A stretch of 59,188 nucleotides of DNA. Origin: GCA-002697625 sp002697625 (GTDB lineage Bacteria; Bacteroidota; Bacteroidia; Flavobacteriales; BACL11). Shown piece by piece: positions 19,644 through 28,966 of the stretch; the first letter of the stretch is position 1; every line of letters begins with the position of its first letter. The notes below the pieces were generated by a model that saw only the letters and a list, made by a program, of their open reading frames with translations, had not been told where the DNA came from and searched no databases. The DNA is taken from the NCBI GenBank assembly GCA_964004625.1, contig CAXFOB010000006.1:1-59188 (forward strand), in the 5' to 3' direction. The translations under genes and the position numbers were made by a program.

Positions 19644-22406
19644 TTATCGAATTATATAGATGTTGCCAAAGTCCTGGTGTTTCCAGCCTTCAAAATCTTG
19701 AAAGTAAATTTCATACACATACATTCCCATAGGCAAGTCTTCTCCTGTTTCTTTATGTTTTCCATCCCAACCATTATCATTCAGAAAACACTCTATCTCT
19801 ATTATATTATTAGTAGAAAACACCACTTCCGACACCCTATTGTATACCCTAAACAAAAAGGTTTCTGTTCTTACTCCATTATATGAAATACAAAACTTAT
19901 CATTTATCTGATCATTATCTGGTGTAAAAGAATTTGGTACATACATCCAATATTCATCTGAAATCCATATGTGTTTAAAAGTAGTGTCCGTACAATTATT
20001 TTGATCTGTTACAATTAAAGATACTTCAAAAATTCCAGATTCATTTACAAAAGTATGCTCCGGATTTTGTATGGACTCACTTATAGTGTTATCTCCAAAA
20101 TTCCACATCCAAGAACTTAAGTTGGATGAACCAATAATGGTGTTATCGGTAAAATAAGCCGTAGGGTATATAACAGATAATGTGTCTGATACTAAAGAAA
20201 ATAAAGCCTCAGGTGCCTGTACAACAGTTACTATTGCAGATCCAGAAACCTCACCAACTTCATTTGCATCCGAGAAAGAAACCAAATCATACACTCCAAC
20301 CTCTTTAGTAGATATGATATACGGATTTAATGAAGTTGTTATAGAATTTTGATTCACTCCATTATACGAATAAACAAAAGTATAAGGAGCTGTTGCTCCC
20401 GAAAATGAAACAGAAACCTCAGCATTCTCTTTAGAATTAGTACAAACGGTATCGTTTCCTGAGATAAATGCATTTAATGTTGGTTTCGGATAAGTTAGTA
20501 ATATTACTGAATCAGAACTAATTGCATTAAAATTAGCCAAAATACTTATATTATTTGGAGCTATAGGATTAGTGTTAGATTGCCACTGATTAAATAACCA
20601 CAAGGGCTGTAATTGAGCCTCAATACTTACATTTTCTCCATACCAATAATTTGCAGAATATGGTAAAGATTGCACGACACCATCTACTGATACAGTTGCA
20701 GTACCAGGGTTATTTATATCCAATATAATCTGCACACCTAGTTTCTGATGTACAACAGAATCTATAAAGGTAGTATCACAACCATCAATAATAAAATCGC
20801 TAGTTGTAAATATACCAGTATCCGCTGGAGAAAACACCATACTATCAGGAGCATAATAAGTCGTATTACTATTGTTATAAGTAAAACTACCTGGAGTCAT
20901 ACTCATTTTCCAAACAAAAATATCTTTCCTTCCTAAAGAATTAAGTACAGTTCCATCAAAATTAGCTGAATCTTCATAAAAACCAATTGCATAAACATTT
21001 CCAAATCCATCAGGACAAATATCACCCGTTCTATCATCATCATCAGTATTAGAACCTGCCATTTTTGCCCAAACCCAATCTCCTGTGTTTGTTGAACCAT
21101 CTAATTGAGCTACCCATGAAGAAGCTGTAGTATCTCCAGGAATTTGAGGACCGACAACCAAATTATTTGTAAAAGTCATTTCTCCTCGAACTGTACCTCC
21201 TAGGAAAACCTGTTTATTTTTATCTACAGACATTTGATATGGTTTATCTGTACCTTCACTCCTTGCTCTTTTTGCCCATTTCCATTCACCCTGATTATTC
21301 ATTTTTGCCACAAATACATCTCTTTTTTGTTTATGACTCAGAGTGTCCGTTGCGTTAGATGCATTTGCTCCTGGAAACACCATAGGGTTTCGATATTCTC
21401 CAGTTATGTAAATGTCATCACAAACATCAATAGCTATTCCATTTGCTCTATCTGTTTTATTACTTCCAATTCCTTGGGCCCACAACCAATTTCCATTCTT
21501 ATCCATCTTAAAAATAAATGCGTCCCACTCTCCATTAGATGTTAGAGAGAAAGGACCAAAAGTACCAGTCTGGCTCACTCCTCTATTCTGGAATCCTCCA
21601 ACAACATAAATATTAGAGAACTTATCAATTGCCAAACGATTATCCCTTGAACCTCTTTGATCTTTTATTCCATCAAATTTATCTACCCACAACCAATTAC
21701 CATTTGGATCTAATTTACCAATATAACCCATTGGTTGACAATCATTACCCCATTCAGGATTAGAAACTGACAATGCATCAAAATCTGCGTCATATCCAGA
21801 GAAAAAACCTGTAACATAAATAAATCCATCATCATCTACCTTAACATCATACGCATGATCATCGGCATCATAAATTGGATAAGGACATCCTCCTGATGTA
21901 TTATCTCCTCCAAAACTAATTACCCAAACAGGGTTTCCATCTTTATCAACTTTAGCAAGTACAGAAGTATCATGCGCATTGTTTCCGGTAGCAGTTATTG
22001 TCCCTGGTGCTCCATTTACACCTAATTGATAAGAACTCCAATAAGTTCCAGTTATAAACACATCACCGCCAGGAGTAACATGCATACCTAGCGCTCTGTC
22101 ATCGCAACAACTACCTGATTGATTACCTCCAGGAATAGCCCACAACACATTTCCTAAAGAATCCATTTTAAAAATAAAATTTTCTTTATTATTTCCCCAA
22201 GTACTTAAATTAGAATTTTTTATCGTAATATTTCCAAATGTTGCTTCGTTATTAAAAAATCCACTACAATAAATAAATCCTAATGAATCAACACCAATTG
22301 AAATCCCCTTATCTGAGGCAGGACCTCCAAATGATTTTACCCAATCAGTTGTTTGTGCAAAAGTAAAAATTGGAACACAAAATATAATAATTAATAATTT
22401 CCTCAT
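19644..22406 (-). CDS. Secreted SBBP beta-propeller/PKD protein with type B T9SS sorting domain
   Basis: 920 aa. Signal peptide MRKLLIIIFCVPIFTFAQ. Residues ~20-510 hold repeated SBBP-like units (WVKSFGGPASDKGISIGVD, GFIYCSGFF, WLWAQGIGSNKTDRANGIAID, NVYAIGFYEDSA), which form a beta-propeller. A region with Ig-like modules follows (VSVDGVVQSLPY ... WLFNQWQSNTNP; NSKENAEVSVSFSGATAPY), then a PKD domain (SSWMWNFGDNTISESIQNPE), then the type B sorting domain (MYVPNSFTPDNDQINDKFCI ... VYNRVSEVVF ... GWDGKHKETGEDLPMGMYVY ... IYIIR). It should be exported by the T9SS and attached to or released from the surface. It starts 2 bases after the stop of another type B-sorted gene, so they form a pair. 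Confidence 0.88.
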   Translation of the reverse strand: MRKLLIIIFCVPIFTFAQTTDWVKSFGGPASDKGISIGVDSLGFIYCSGFFNNEATFGNITIKNSNLSTWGNNKENFIFKMDSLGNVLWAIPGGNQSGSCCDDRALGMHVTPGGDVFITGTYWSSYQLGVNGAPGTITATGNNAHDTSVLAKVDKDGNPVWVISFGGDNTSGGCPYPIYDADDHAYDVKVDDDGFIYVTGFFSGYDADFDALSVSNPEWGNDCQPMGYIGKLDPNGNWLWVDKFDGIKDQRGSRDNRLAIDKFSNIYVVGGFQNRGVSQTGTFGPFSLTSNGEWDAFIFKMDKNGNWLWAQGIGSNKTDRANGIAIDVCDDIYITGEYRNPMVFPGANASNATDTLSHKQKRDVFVAKMNNQGEWKWAKRARSEGTDKPYQMSVDKNKQVFLGGTVRGEMTFTNNLVVGPQIPGDTTASSWVAQLDGSTNTGDWVWAKMAGSNTDDDDRTGDICPDGFGNVYAIGFYEDSANFDGTVLNSLGRKDIFVWKMSMTPGSFTYNNSNTTYYAPDSMVFSPADTGIFTTSDFIIDGCDTTFIDSVVHQKLGVQIILDINNPGTATVSVDGVVQSLPYSANYWYGENVSIEAQLQPLWLFNQWQSNTNPIAPNNISILANFNAISSDSVILLTYPKPTLNAFISGNDTVCTNSKENAEVSVSFSGATAPYTFVYSYNGVNQNSITTSLNPYIISTKEVGVYDLVSFSDANEVGEVSGSAIVTVVQAPEALFSLVSDTLSVIYPTAYFTDNTIIGSSNLSSWMWNFGDNTISESIQNPEHTFVNESGIFEVSLIVTDQNNCTDTTFKHIWISDEYWMYVPNSFTPDNDQINDKFCISYNGVRTETFLFRVYNRVSEVVFSTNNIIEIECFLNDNGWDGKHKETGEDLPMGMYVYEIYFQDFEGWKHQDFGNIYIIR

Positions 22407-22408
22407 AT

Positions 22409-24448
22409 TTAATAAATTACATTAACAACTCCTTGTTTAACAAAATTCTCTCTATCTTCCCCTAATAACTCTATAGAATATAAATAATCCCCTTGAGGAA
22501 CTAACCTACCTTCATATTTACCATCCCAAAATTTATTGATATCATCCGTCTGAAAAATTAAATCTCCCCATCTATTAGTAATAATCATAGAAAAGGTTCT
22601 AATATTTAATCCATAAATTTCAAACAACTCATTGTGATCGTCTCCATTTGGAGAAAATGTATTCGGAACGTATAACTCGGTGAAGGGGACAGTATTGATT
22701 ATAGCACTTTCTGATGTATCTACACAATCATTCTCATCAATAACAAAAACACGAAATACTCCTGCTTCAGAAACATTCAAGTTTGAAAACACAGAAAGTA
22801 AAGAATCATCTGAATTATACCACTGATAAAACTGATATTCCCCTACCTCTAAAGTAATAACTTCACCCTCATAAATAGTAATTTCTGAAGGGGTTATTTC
22901 AGCAACTGGTAAATTATAAGTATTGACGAACACAGTATCTTGTAAAACTGCAATACAATCATTTAAATCGGTGACTAAAATAGGATAATAAATTCCCTCA
23001 TTAGAGGTAATTAAAGTAAATACCGAATTATTAATATTGGATTGAACAAAATCTGAAATTCCGTCTGAATAATGCAACTCCCAAGGAAGTTGGTTTCCAC
23101 TAAAAGTAAAATCTATATTTACAGTAGATCCATCCTGACAGATTTCCCCACCACCACTCACAATAGTAATTGGAGGATTCTCTTCTGTAATAGTTATAGA
23201 GTCTTCTGATAGACAACCTGTTCCATCATCTATTGTAAGTTTATAAAAACCTTCTGAAACAGTAATTGAGGGATCAGAACTCCCGTTATTCCATATATAT
23301 TGATACGTACCTGTACCTCCAGTTACAACAGGAGTTAAGGAATGTTGAGTATTACATGGTATTGTTATATCTGCTCCTAAATCAAAAGTAGGAGGCACAT
23401 CTCCAATAATCGTAATAGTATCTGAAGTAATAGCACACCCAGAAGAAGTTGCAGAGACAACATAACGTCCAGGTCCCACAATCACAGATGAATCTGTACT
23501 TAATACCATTCCTATTTCGTTATGCCATTCATAGGTAGCTCCTTGTCCACCATCTGCAGTTAAGATAACAGATGCATTACAAGGAATCTCTATAAAAGTA
23601 GAATCAAAACCTAAATCATTTGTTACATCCAAAACCGGACTTTTAAAAGATCCTGCTTCTAACCAAACATAGGAACTTAATCCAGAATCCGTTCCATCAG
23701 CAATAGCTAATCGTATATGATACGTTTCTCCACATTGCACAACTGCAGTTGCTGTAAGAACAGTTGTCATACCATCTGCATCTGCAATAGTATCTAAGCC
23801 TCCCTGATTGTCTACAAAATATTGCTGATTTATAGGAGTTACAGAATTTACAGAAGAAATAGTAATAGGAAGTGGAGGATTGGAACCTGGAACAATTGCT
23901 AAATTTATGGCACTATTTGCATAAGGACCTGCAATCCCTGGGCCTGACAAAAAGAAACCAAAAACATCATTATACTGAGTATTCTCATATGCAAAATACT
24001 CCTGAGAACCAAACACATATCGGAATGTAATGGTATCTGAGGTTGGCACAAAATCAAACTCTAGTTTCGCAATATCATTTACACTACTAACCGTAAAAGA
24101 TTGGCCAATTAAACCAGGAACTGAATTTGCAACATTTAATAAATCCGGGTCAGTTACCGTATTAGTAATAGCAGCCCAGTTTGTATTTCCTGGAACCAAA
24201 TTTTCAATACCTCCAGTAGCCATAACAATCCCACTATCTAAACCTAAATCAGTATTTACTGCATTAAAAAAACCTATCTGAGCACTATCTCCTTCATAAG
24301 AATGATTAAAAGCAACAATACCACCACCTAATAATACATTATCAATTAAATAAGTAGGGTTGTCATTTGGACTAGTTCTGTCTATTGCAATTTGAGAAGA
24401 AGAGAAAACACTAATACAAATAAATAAAAGAAAAAAGGTTTTTTTCAT
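22409..24448 (-). CDS. Choice-of-anchor L family secreted protein with type B T9SS sorting domain
   Basis: 679 aa from the ATG at 24448; the TTG three codons earlier is less likely because MKKTFFLLFICISVFSSSQ is a complete signal peptide. The N-terminal ~250 residues match the choice-of-anchor L domain (LLGGGIVAFNHSYEGD, IGFFN, SGIVMATGGIE, FRYVFGSQEYFAYENTQYND, VFGFFLSGPGI). Two to three Ig-like modules follow (for example TGGTGTYQYIWNNGSSDPSI and GGGEICQDGSTVNIDFTFSG), then the type B sorting domain (YVPNTFSPNGDDHNELFEI ... ITNRWGDLIFQ ... WDGKYEGRLVPQGDYLY). It is a probable surface adhesin or secreted structural protein; the ligand is unknown. It is 2 bases upstream of the SBBP gene. Confidence 0.88.
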   Translation of the reverse strand: MKKTFFLLFICISVFSSSQIAIDRTSPNDNPTYLIDNVLLGGGIVAFNHSYEGDSAQIGFFNAVNTDLGLDSGIVMATGGIENLVPGNTNWAAITNTVTDPDLLNVANSVPGLIGQSFTVSSVNDIAKLEFDFVPTSDTITFRYVFGSQEYFAYENTQYNDVFGFFLSGPGIAGPYANSAINLAIVPGSNPPLPITISSVNSVTPINQQYFVDNQGGLDTIADADGMTTVLTATAVVQCGETYHIRLAIADGTDSGLSSYVWLEAGSFKSPVLDVTNDLGFDSTFIEIPCNASVILTADGGQGATYEWHNEIGMVLSTDSSVIVGPGRYVVSATSSGCAITSDTITIIGDVPPTFDLGADITIPCNTQHSLTPVVTGGTGTYQYIWNNGSSDPSITVSEGFYKLTIDDGTGCLSEDSITITEENPPITIVSGGGEICQDGSTVNIDFTFSGNQLPWELHYSDGISDFVQSNINNSVFTLITSNEGIYYPILVTDLNDCIAVLQDTVFVNTYNLPVAEITPSEITIYEGEVITLEVGEYQFYQWYNSDDSLLSVFSNLNVSEAGVFRVFVIDENDCVDTSESAIINTVPFTELYVPNTFSPNGDDHNELFEIYGLNIRTFSMIITNRWGDLIFQTDDINKFWDGKYEGRLVPQGDYLYSIELLGEDRENFVKQGVVNVIY

Positions 24449-24454
24449 AGATGG

Positions 24455-24462
24455 CAAATATA
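24455..24462 (-). promoter_or_regulatory. Candidate -7 box immediately upstream of the choice-of-anchor L gene
   Basis: The minus strand reads TATATTTG, a full match to TAnnTTTG. Its last G is separated from the ATG by only 6 bases, so transcription would begin at or next to the start codon. No clear -33 TTTG at the normal spacing. Confidence 0.35.
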
Positions 24463-24495
24463 CAAAATACTAATAAATTAACCTCATTAAAGAGT

Positions 24496-26256
24496 TCAAT
24501 TCAGAGAAGAAAACTGCGTAGAATACATTTGTTTGTATTTTCTATTTAATTTCATCAATGTTTTATGATTTCCTTCTTCCTCCACAGCACCATTTTCTAA
24601 CAGGAGTATTTTATCTGAATTAACAATAGTAGACAGTCGGTGAGCAATAACAATTGTTGTTCTTCCTTCAGATATTTTGTGTAATGCAGATTGTAAGATA
24701 TTTTCTGTATACGAGTCAATTGAAGAAGTAGCTTCATCTAATATTAAAACTTGAGGATTTCGTAAATATACTCTTAAAAAGGAAATTAATTGCCTTTGTC
24801 CTGTAGAAAGAGTAACCCCTCTTTCACCAACAACATAGTTATACCCTCCAGGCAAACTCATAATGAAATCATGAATACCTATTTCTTTTGCAGCATTTAC
24901 TACTCTATCTTCAGTTATGCCTTCATCAAACAACATTATATTCTTCATTATAGAAGCAGAAAATAGATGAACCTCTTGTTGTACTAGCGCAATGTGTTTC
25001 CGTAAATTATTTAACTTAAAATCCTCAATTCTTATACCATCAATAGTAATAGAACCAGATTGTATTTCATAAAATCGATTTAGAATATTTATAATAGAAG
25101 TCTTTCCAGCTCCCGTTCTACCAACTAAAGCCAAATTCTTTCCTTTATCAATTTTAAATGATAAATTCTTAAGAATCCATTCTTCTTTTTTATAAGCAAA
25201 ATTTACATCCTTATATTCTATTGTTCCTTCTAACTCATCTTTGATAACAATTCCTTCATCTGAAATAAATTCTTTAGTATCTAATACTTTAAAAACTCTT
25301 TCAGAACCTACAATTCCCATTTGTAAAATATTAAACCTATCTGCAAGCTGACGAATAGGCCGAAACATCATATGGATGTATAATATAAAAGCAACTAGTT
25401 CTCCTAGAGTAACTTCTTTACCCGATATGATTGCCTCCCCTCCATACCAAATAATTAATCCGATTGAAAGTGCAGAAAGTATTTCAACAACAGGGAAAAA
25501 TACGGAATAATAAAAGACTGATTTAAGATGGGCATTCAAATGGTTTTTATTTATCTCTTTAAACTTTTGGAACTCAGCATCTTCCCTATTAAATATCTGA
25601 ACCAAATTCATCCCTACAATATGTTCCTGAACAAATGTGTTGATGTTTGAAACCTCTCTTCTCACCTCCTGGAATGCAGACTTAATATTACGCTTAAACC
25701 ATGCTGTTGCTACTAACAAAATAGGAATTGCAAGTAAACTAATTAAAGCAAGTCTCCAATCGGTATAGAACATCATACATACAACTACTATTAGTTTTAA
25801 CAATTCCCCAATTATTACAAATAATCCTTGAGAAAAAATATCTGAAATAGTCTCAATATCGGAGACCGTTCGAGTAACTAAAGATCCTATTGGAGTATTA
25901 TCAAAATAGGTCATTTTTAATTTTAGAATGTGTTGATAGGTTTTTGCTCTTAAATCTTGTATAACATTTTGTCCTAACCAAGTAGCTAAGTATATATACA
26001 AAAATTGCACTATTGCCTCTAAAACAAGAATACTAAGCAAAACAACACAAATAAATTTCAATTGACCTGCATCAGGAATTATAATATAATTATCTACCGC
26101 ATAATTGATAAGAAACGGACGAATAGGGCTTAAAAAAGATAATAAAATTGAAAAGAACATTGACAAATACAAGACCTTTTGGTACGGACGTGTAAATGTA
26201 ATTACTCTTTTTAAGAGCTTAAAATCTATTGCTTTTCCTGTTTTTGTATCCGACAT
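24496..26256 (-). CDS. MsbA/MdlB-like ABC exporter (fused permease-ATPase)
   Basis: 586 aa from the ATG at 26256, which overlaps the truA stop codon (TAATG) and indicates translational coupling; a TTG at 26277 is less likely. The N-terminal half has six predicted membrane helices (VLYLSMFFSILLSFLSPIRP; LKFICVVLLSILVLEAIVQF; LFVIIGELLKLIVVVCMMFY; region ALSIGLIIWYGG). The ATPase half has Walker A LVGRTGAGKTS, signature LSTGQRQLISFLR, Walker B VLILDEATSSID and the switch histidine in VIAHRLSTI. A half-transporter of this type works as a homodimer or heterodimer. Flavobacterial members are usually annotated as lipid/multidrug exporters; the substrate cannot be read from the sequence. Confidence 0.9.
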   Translation of the reverse strand: MSDTKTGKAIDFKLLKRVITFTRPYQKVLYLSMFFSILLSFLSPIRPFLINYAVDNYIIIPDAGQLKFICVVLLSILVLEAIVQFLYIYLATWLGQNVIQDLRAKTYQHILKLKMTYFDNTPIGSLVTRTVSDIETISDIFSQGLFVIIGELLKLIVVVCMMFYTDWRLALISLLAIPILLVATAWFKRNIKSAFQEVRREVSNINTFVQEHIVGMNLVQIFNREDAEFQKFKEINKNHLNAHLKSVFYYSVFFPVVEILSALSIGLIIWYGGEAIISGKEVTLGELVAFILYIHMMFRPIRQLADRFNILQMGIVGSERVFKVLDTKEFISDEGIVIKDELEGTIEYKDVNFAYKKEEWILKNLSFKIDKGKNLALVGRTGAGKTSIINILNRFYEIQSGSITIDGIRIEDFKLNNLRKHIALVQQEVHLFSASIMKNIMLFDEGITEDRVVNAAKEIGIHDFIMSLPGGYNYVVGERGVTLSTGQRQLISFLRVYLRNPQVLILDEATSSIDSYTENILQSALHKISEGRTTIVIAHRLSTIVNSDKILLLENGAVEEEGNHKTLMKLNRKYKQMYSTQFSSLN

Positions 26257-26990
26257 TATATATTTTCTGAGTAACAAATTTGTATTAAAAATAGTGCCTT
26301 TGCCGGAACAGAAATACCAGCCTCACACCTATCTTTTTTATCTATTATATTTTTTACATCTGAAACATTTATTTTACCAGAACCCACATCTAAAAAAGTA
26401 CCAACTACCGAACGGACCATATTTCGGAGGAATCGATTTGCAGAGATAGTAAATACAAAAATATCTCCCTCTTTTTCCCAAACCGCTTTTGTTATAATAC
26501 AATTATTAGTAAAAGTGTCGGTATGTACTTTGGAAAAGGAAGTAAAATCATGTTCTCCCATTAAATACTTACATGCCTCATTCATCTTAGCTATATCTAA
26601 ATCTTTATATACCAAGTATATATTAGGATTAAATATATCTTTCTTTTCAGACACAAAATATTGATAAGTACGAGAAGTAGCCGAAAAACGAGCATGAGAA
26701 TATTCTTTTACTTTAAAAACCTTAGAAACAGAAATATCATTTGGCAAAAAAGAATTCATTTTATCAACTAATTTTTGCGAGTCAATATGAAGGTCATAAT
26801 CAAAATGAGCAAACATTTGCATAGCATGAACTCCTGTATCAGTTCTACCTGCTCCCATTAATTCTATCTCTTTTTGTAACAATACAGACAAACATTTATT
26901 AAGTTCACCTTGTACAGTATGTACATTTGGCTGTTTTTGCCATCCATGATAATTGGTTCCGTTATAAGAAAGTTCTACAAAATATCTCAT
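26256..26990 (-). CDS. truA: tRNA pseudouridine(38-40) synthase TruA
   Basis: 244 aa, the normal length. TruA isomerises uridines 38-40 in the tRNA anticodon arm. The catalytic Asp is D51 in GAGRTDTGVHA; other family motifs are SYNGTNYHGWQKQPNVHTVQ at the N-terminus, ARFSATSRTYQYFV, and RFLRNMVRSVVGTFLDVG. The stop codon overlaps the ABC exporter start. It is divergent from moxR across a 114-base region. Confidence 0.95.
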   Translation of the reverse strand: MRYFVELSYNGTNYHGWQKQPNVHTVQGELNKCLSVLLQKEIELMGAGRTDTGVHAMQMFAHFDYDLHIDSQKLVDKMNSFLPNDISVSKVFKVKEYSHARFSATSRTYQYFVSEKKDIFNPNIYLVYKDLDIAKMNEACKYLMGEHDFTSFSKVHTDTFTNNCIITKAVWEKEGDIFVFTISANRFLRNMVRSVVGTFLDVGSGKINVSDVKNIIDKKDRCEAGISVPAKALFLIQICYSENI

Positions 26991-26995
26991 TTATG

Positions 26996-27003
26996 CAAAA
27001 ATA
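26996..27003 (-). promoter_or_regulatory. Candidate -7 box immediately upstream of truA
   Basis: The minus strand reads TATTTTTG, a full match to TAnnTTTG. Only 5 bases separate it from the truA ATG, so a leaderless or near-leaderless mRNA would result. No -33 TTTG is present at the expected spacing, so the call is tentative. Confidence 0.3.
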
Positions 27004-27048
27004 ATAAAGACAATCAATTATACTACATTAAAAAGAATTGCGTTTGTT

Positions 27049-27080
27049 TTTGGAAATTTCGATAAACAATTTTATTTTTG
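27049..27080 (+). promoter_or_regulatory. Promoter of the moxR-bat operon
   Basis: A TTTG at 27049-27052 and a TATTTTTG at 27073-27080 are separated by exactly 20 bases, matching the Bacteroidota primary-sigma promoter (TTTG, 19-21 bases, TAnnTTTG). Transcription would begin near 27086, leaving a leader of about 20 bases before the moxR ATG at 27105. This is the best promoter in the window. Confidence 0.7.
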
Positions 27081-27104
27081 TTTCTCTAAAAAAATAGTAG
27101 AAAT

Positions 27105-28091
27105 ATGGAAGATATTAAACAACTAAACGAAAAAATAAATAAAGAAAGTGCAATAATAGACTTATTGAGTATGGAACTTAGTAAAGTAATTGTCGGACAA
27201 AAAGAGATGATAGACCGATTATTAGTAGCACTTTTGTCAGATGGACATATTTTATTGGAAGGTGTACCTGGACTAGCAAAAACTCTTGCTATTAGCACTC
27301 TTGCAAAAACAATTGACTCCAATTTTAGTAGATTACAATTCACTCCCGACCTATTACCTGCTGATATTTTAGGAACTCAGATTTACTCTCCTAAAAAAGA
27401 ATCTTTCTCTATAAAAAAGGGACCTATTTTTTCTAATTTTATTTTAGCAGATGAGATAAATAGAGCTCCTGCAAAAGTGCAATCGGCACTATTGGAAGCG
27501 ATGCAAGAACGCCAAATAACTATTGGAGAAGAAAGTTTTAAGTTAGAAGATCCTTTTTTAGTAATGGCTACTCAAAACCCAGTAGAACAAGAAGGAACTT
27601 ACCCTTTACCAGAAGCTCAAGTAGATAGATTTATGCTGAAAGTAATGATTGATTATCCGAAAAAAGAGGAAGAAAAACTAATCATGCGTCATAATTTAGC
27701 AAAAGAATTTCCACAAGCTAAAACCATTCTAAAAACGAAAAGTATTATTTCTGCTCGTGAAATAGTAAAAGAAGTATATATGGACGAAAAAATTGAACAA
27801 TACATACTTGATATCATTTTTGCTACTAGAGATCCAGAAAAACATGGACTAGAAAAAATAAAAGATTTCATCTCATTCGGAGGATCTCCAAGAGCATCTA
27901 TTAATCTTGCAAAAGCAAGTAAAGCTTTTGCCTTTATAAAAAGAAGAGGATATGTAATACCGGAAGATGTAAGATCTATGTGTTATGATGTATTACGTCA
28001 CCGAATAGGACTTACTTATGAAGCTGAAGCAGAAAACATATCTACTGAAGATATAATTACAGAAATACTAAATACTGTAGAAATTCCGTAA
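27105..28091 (+). CDS. MoxR family AAA+ ATPase (first gene of the Bat operon)
   Basis: 328 aa AAA+ ATPase. Walker A GVPGLAKT (about 53-60), Walker B FILADEINRAP, sensor MATQNPVEQEGTYPLPEAQ with the MoxR-typical DRFM. MoxR ATPases act as chaperones that assemble or activate partner proteins, usually with VWA (metal-binding) domain proteins, several of which follow here. Its stop overlaps the next start by one base (TAATG). Confidence 0.93.
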   Translation: MEDIKQLNEKINKESAIIDLLSMELSKVIVGQKEMIDRLLVALLSDGHILLEGVPGLAKTLAISTLAKTIDSNFSRLQFTPDLLPADILGTQIYSPKKESFSIKKGPIFSNFILADEINRAPAKVQSALLEAMQERQITIGEESFKLEDPFLVMATQNPVEQEGTYPLPEAQVDRFMLKVMIDYPKKEEEKLIMRHNLAKEFPQAKTILKTKSIISAREIVKEVYMDEKIEQYILDIIFATRDPEKHGLEKIKDFISFGGSPRASINLAKASKAFAFIKRRGYVIPEDVRSMCYDVLRHRIGLTYEAEAENISTEDIITEILNTVEIP

Positions 28092-28966
28092 TGAGCACAA
28101 TCGAACTTCTAAAAAAAGTACGAAAAATTGAAATAAAAACTAAAGGACTCTCTAACCATATTTTTTCCGGGGAGTATCATACGGCTTTTAAAGGAAAAGG
28201 TATGGCCTTTTCGGAAGTTAGAGAATATCAACCTGGTGATGATGTTCGTTCAATTGATTGGAACGTAACTGCTAGATATAACAATCCTTATATAAAAGTT
28301 TTTGAAGAAGAACGAGAAATGACTGTTATCTTATTAATTGATGTTAGTGGAAGTTCCGACTTTGGAACGCAAAACCAACTGAAAAGAGAGATTGCTACAG
28401 AAATATCTGCTGTACTTTCCTTTTCTGCTATTAATAATAACGACAAAATTGGAGTTATCTTCTTTTCAAATAAGATTGAAAAATTTATCCCGCCGAAAAA
28501 AGGGAAATCTCATATTTTAAGAATTATTAGAGAGCTAATTACTTTTGAGTCGGAAAGTAAAAAAACAAATATTGAGATAGCTCTTAAATACTTTAATAAT
28601 GTTATCAAAAAAAGATCGGTTTGTTTTATTCTATCAGATTTTATAGACAAAGAGTTTGACAAATCCTTAAAAATAGCTAAAAACAAACATGATCTAATAG
28701 CCCTTAGGATACATGATGAAAGAGAAGAATTCTTACCAAATGTAGGGATGATAAAAGTAAAGGATACTGAAAGCGGAGAACTTAGATGGGTTGATACATC
28801 CGACAAAAATATAAGAGATAAATTTAAAAAGAACTATTACAACTTTGAAATGGATTTAAAACAAACTCTACAAAGTTGTGGAGTGGATCATATTGATATA
28901 AAAACTGGAAAGGACTATATAAAACCACTTATGAATTTCTTTAAAAACAGAGGAAGAAGAAGATGA
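28091..28966 (+). CDS. DUF58 domain protein (VWA-like) of the Bat operon
   Basis: 291 aa cytosolic protein. The family signature FSEVREYQPGDDVRSIDWN spans about residues 40-58, followed by a VWA-like fold with a MIDAS-type DxSxS (D84, S86, S88 in LIDVSGSSD). DUF58 proteins are almost always found next to MoxR and are presumed MoxR substrates or adaptors. The gene overlaps its neighbours on both sides (1 base upstream, ATGA downstream). Confidence 0.92.
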   Translation: MSTIELLKKVRKIEIKTKGLSNHIFSGEYHTAFKGKGMAFSEVREYQPGDDVRSIDWNVTARYNNPYIKVFEEEREMTVILLIDVSGSSDFGTQNQLKREIATEISAVLSFSAINNNDKIGVIFFSNKIEKFIPPKKGKSHILRIIRELITFESESKKTNIEIALKYFNNVIKKRSVCFILSDFIDKEFDKSLKIAKNKHDLIALRIHDEREEFLPNVGMIKVKDTESGELRWVDTSDKNIRDKFKKNYYNFEMDLKQTLQSCGVDHIDIKTGKDYIKPLMNFFKNRGRRR

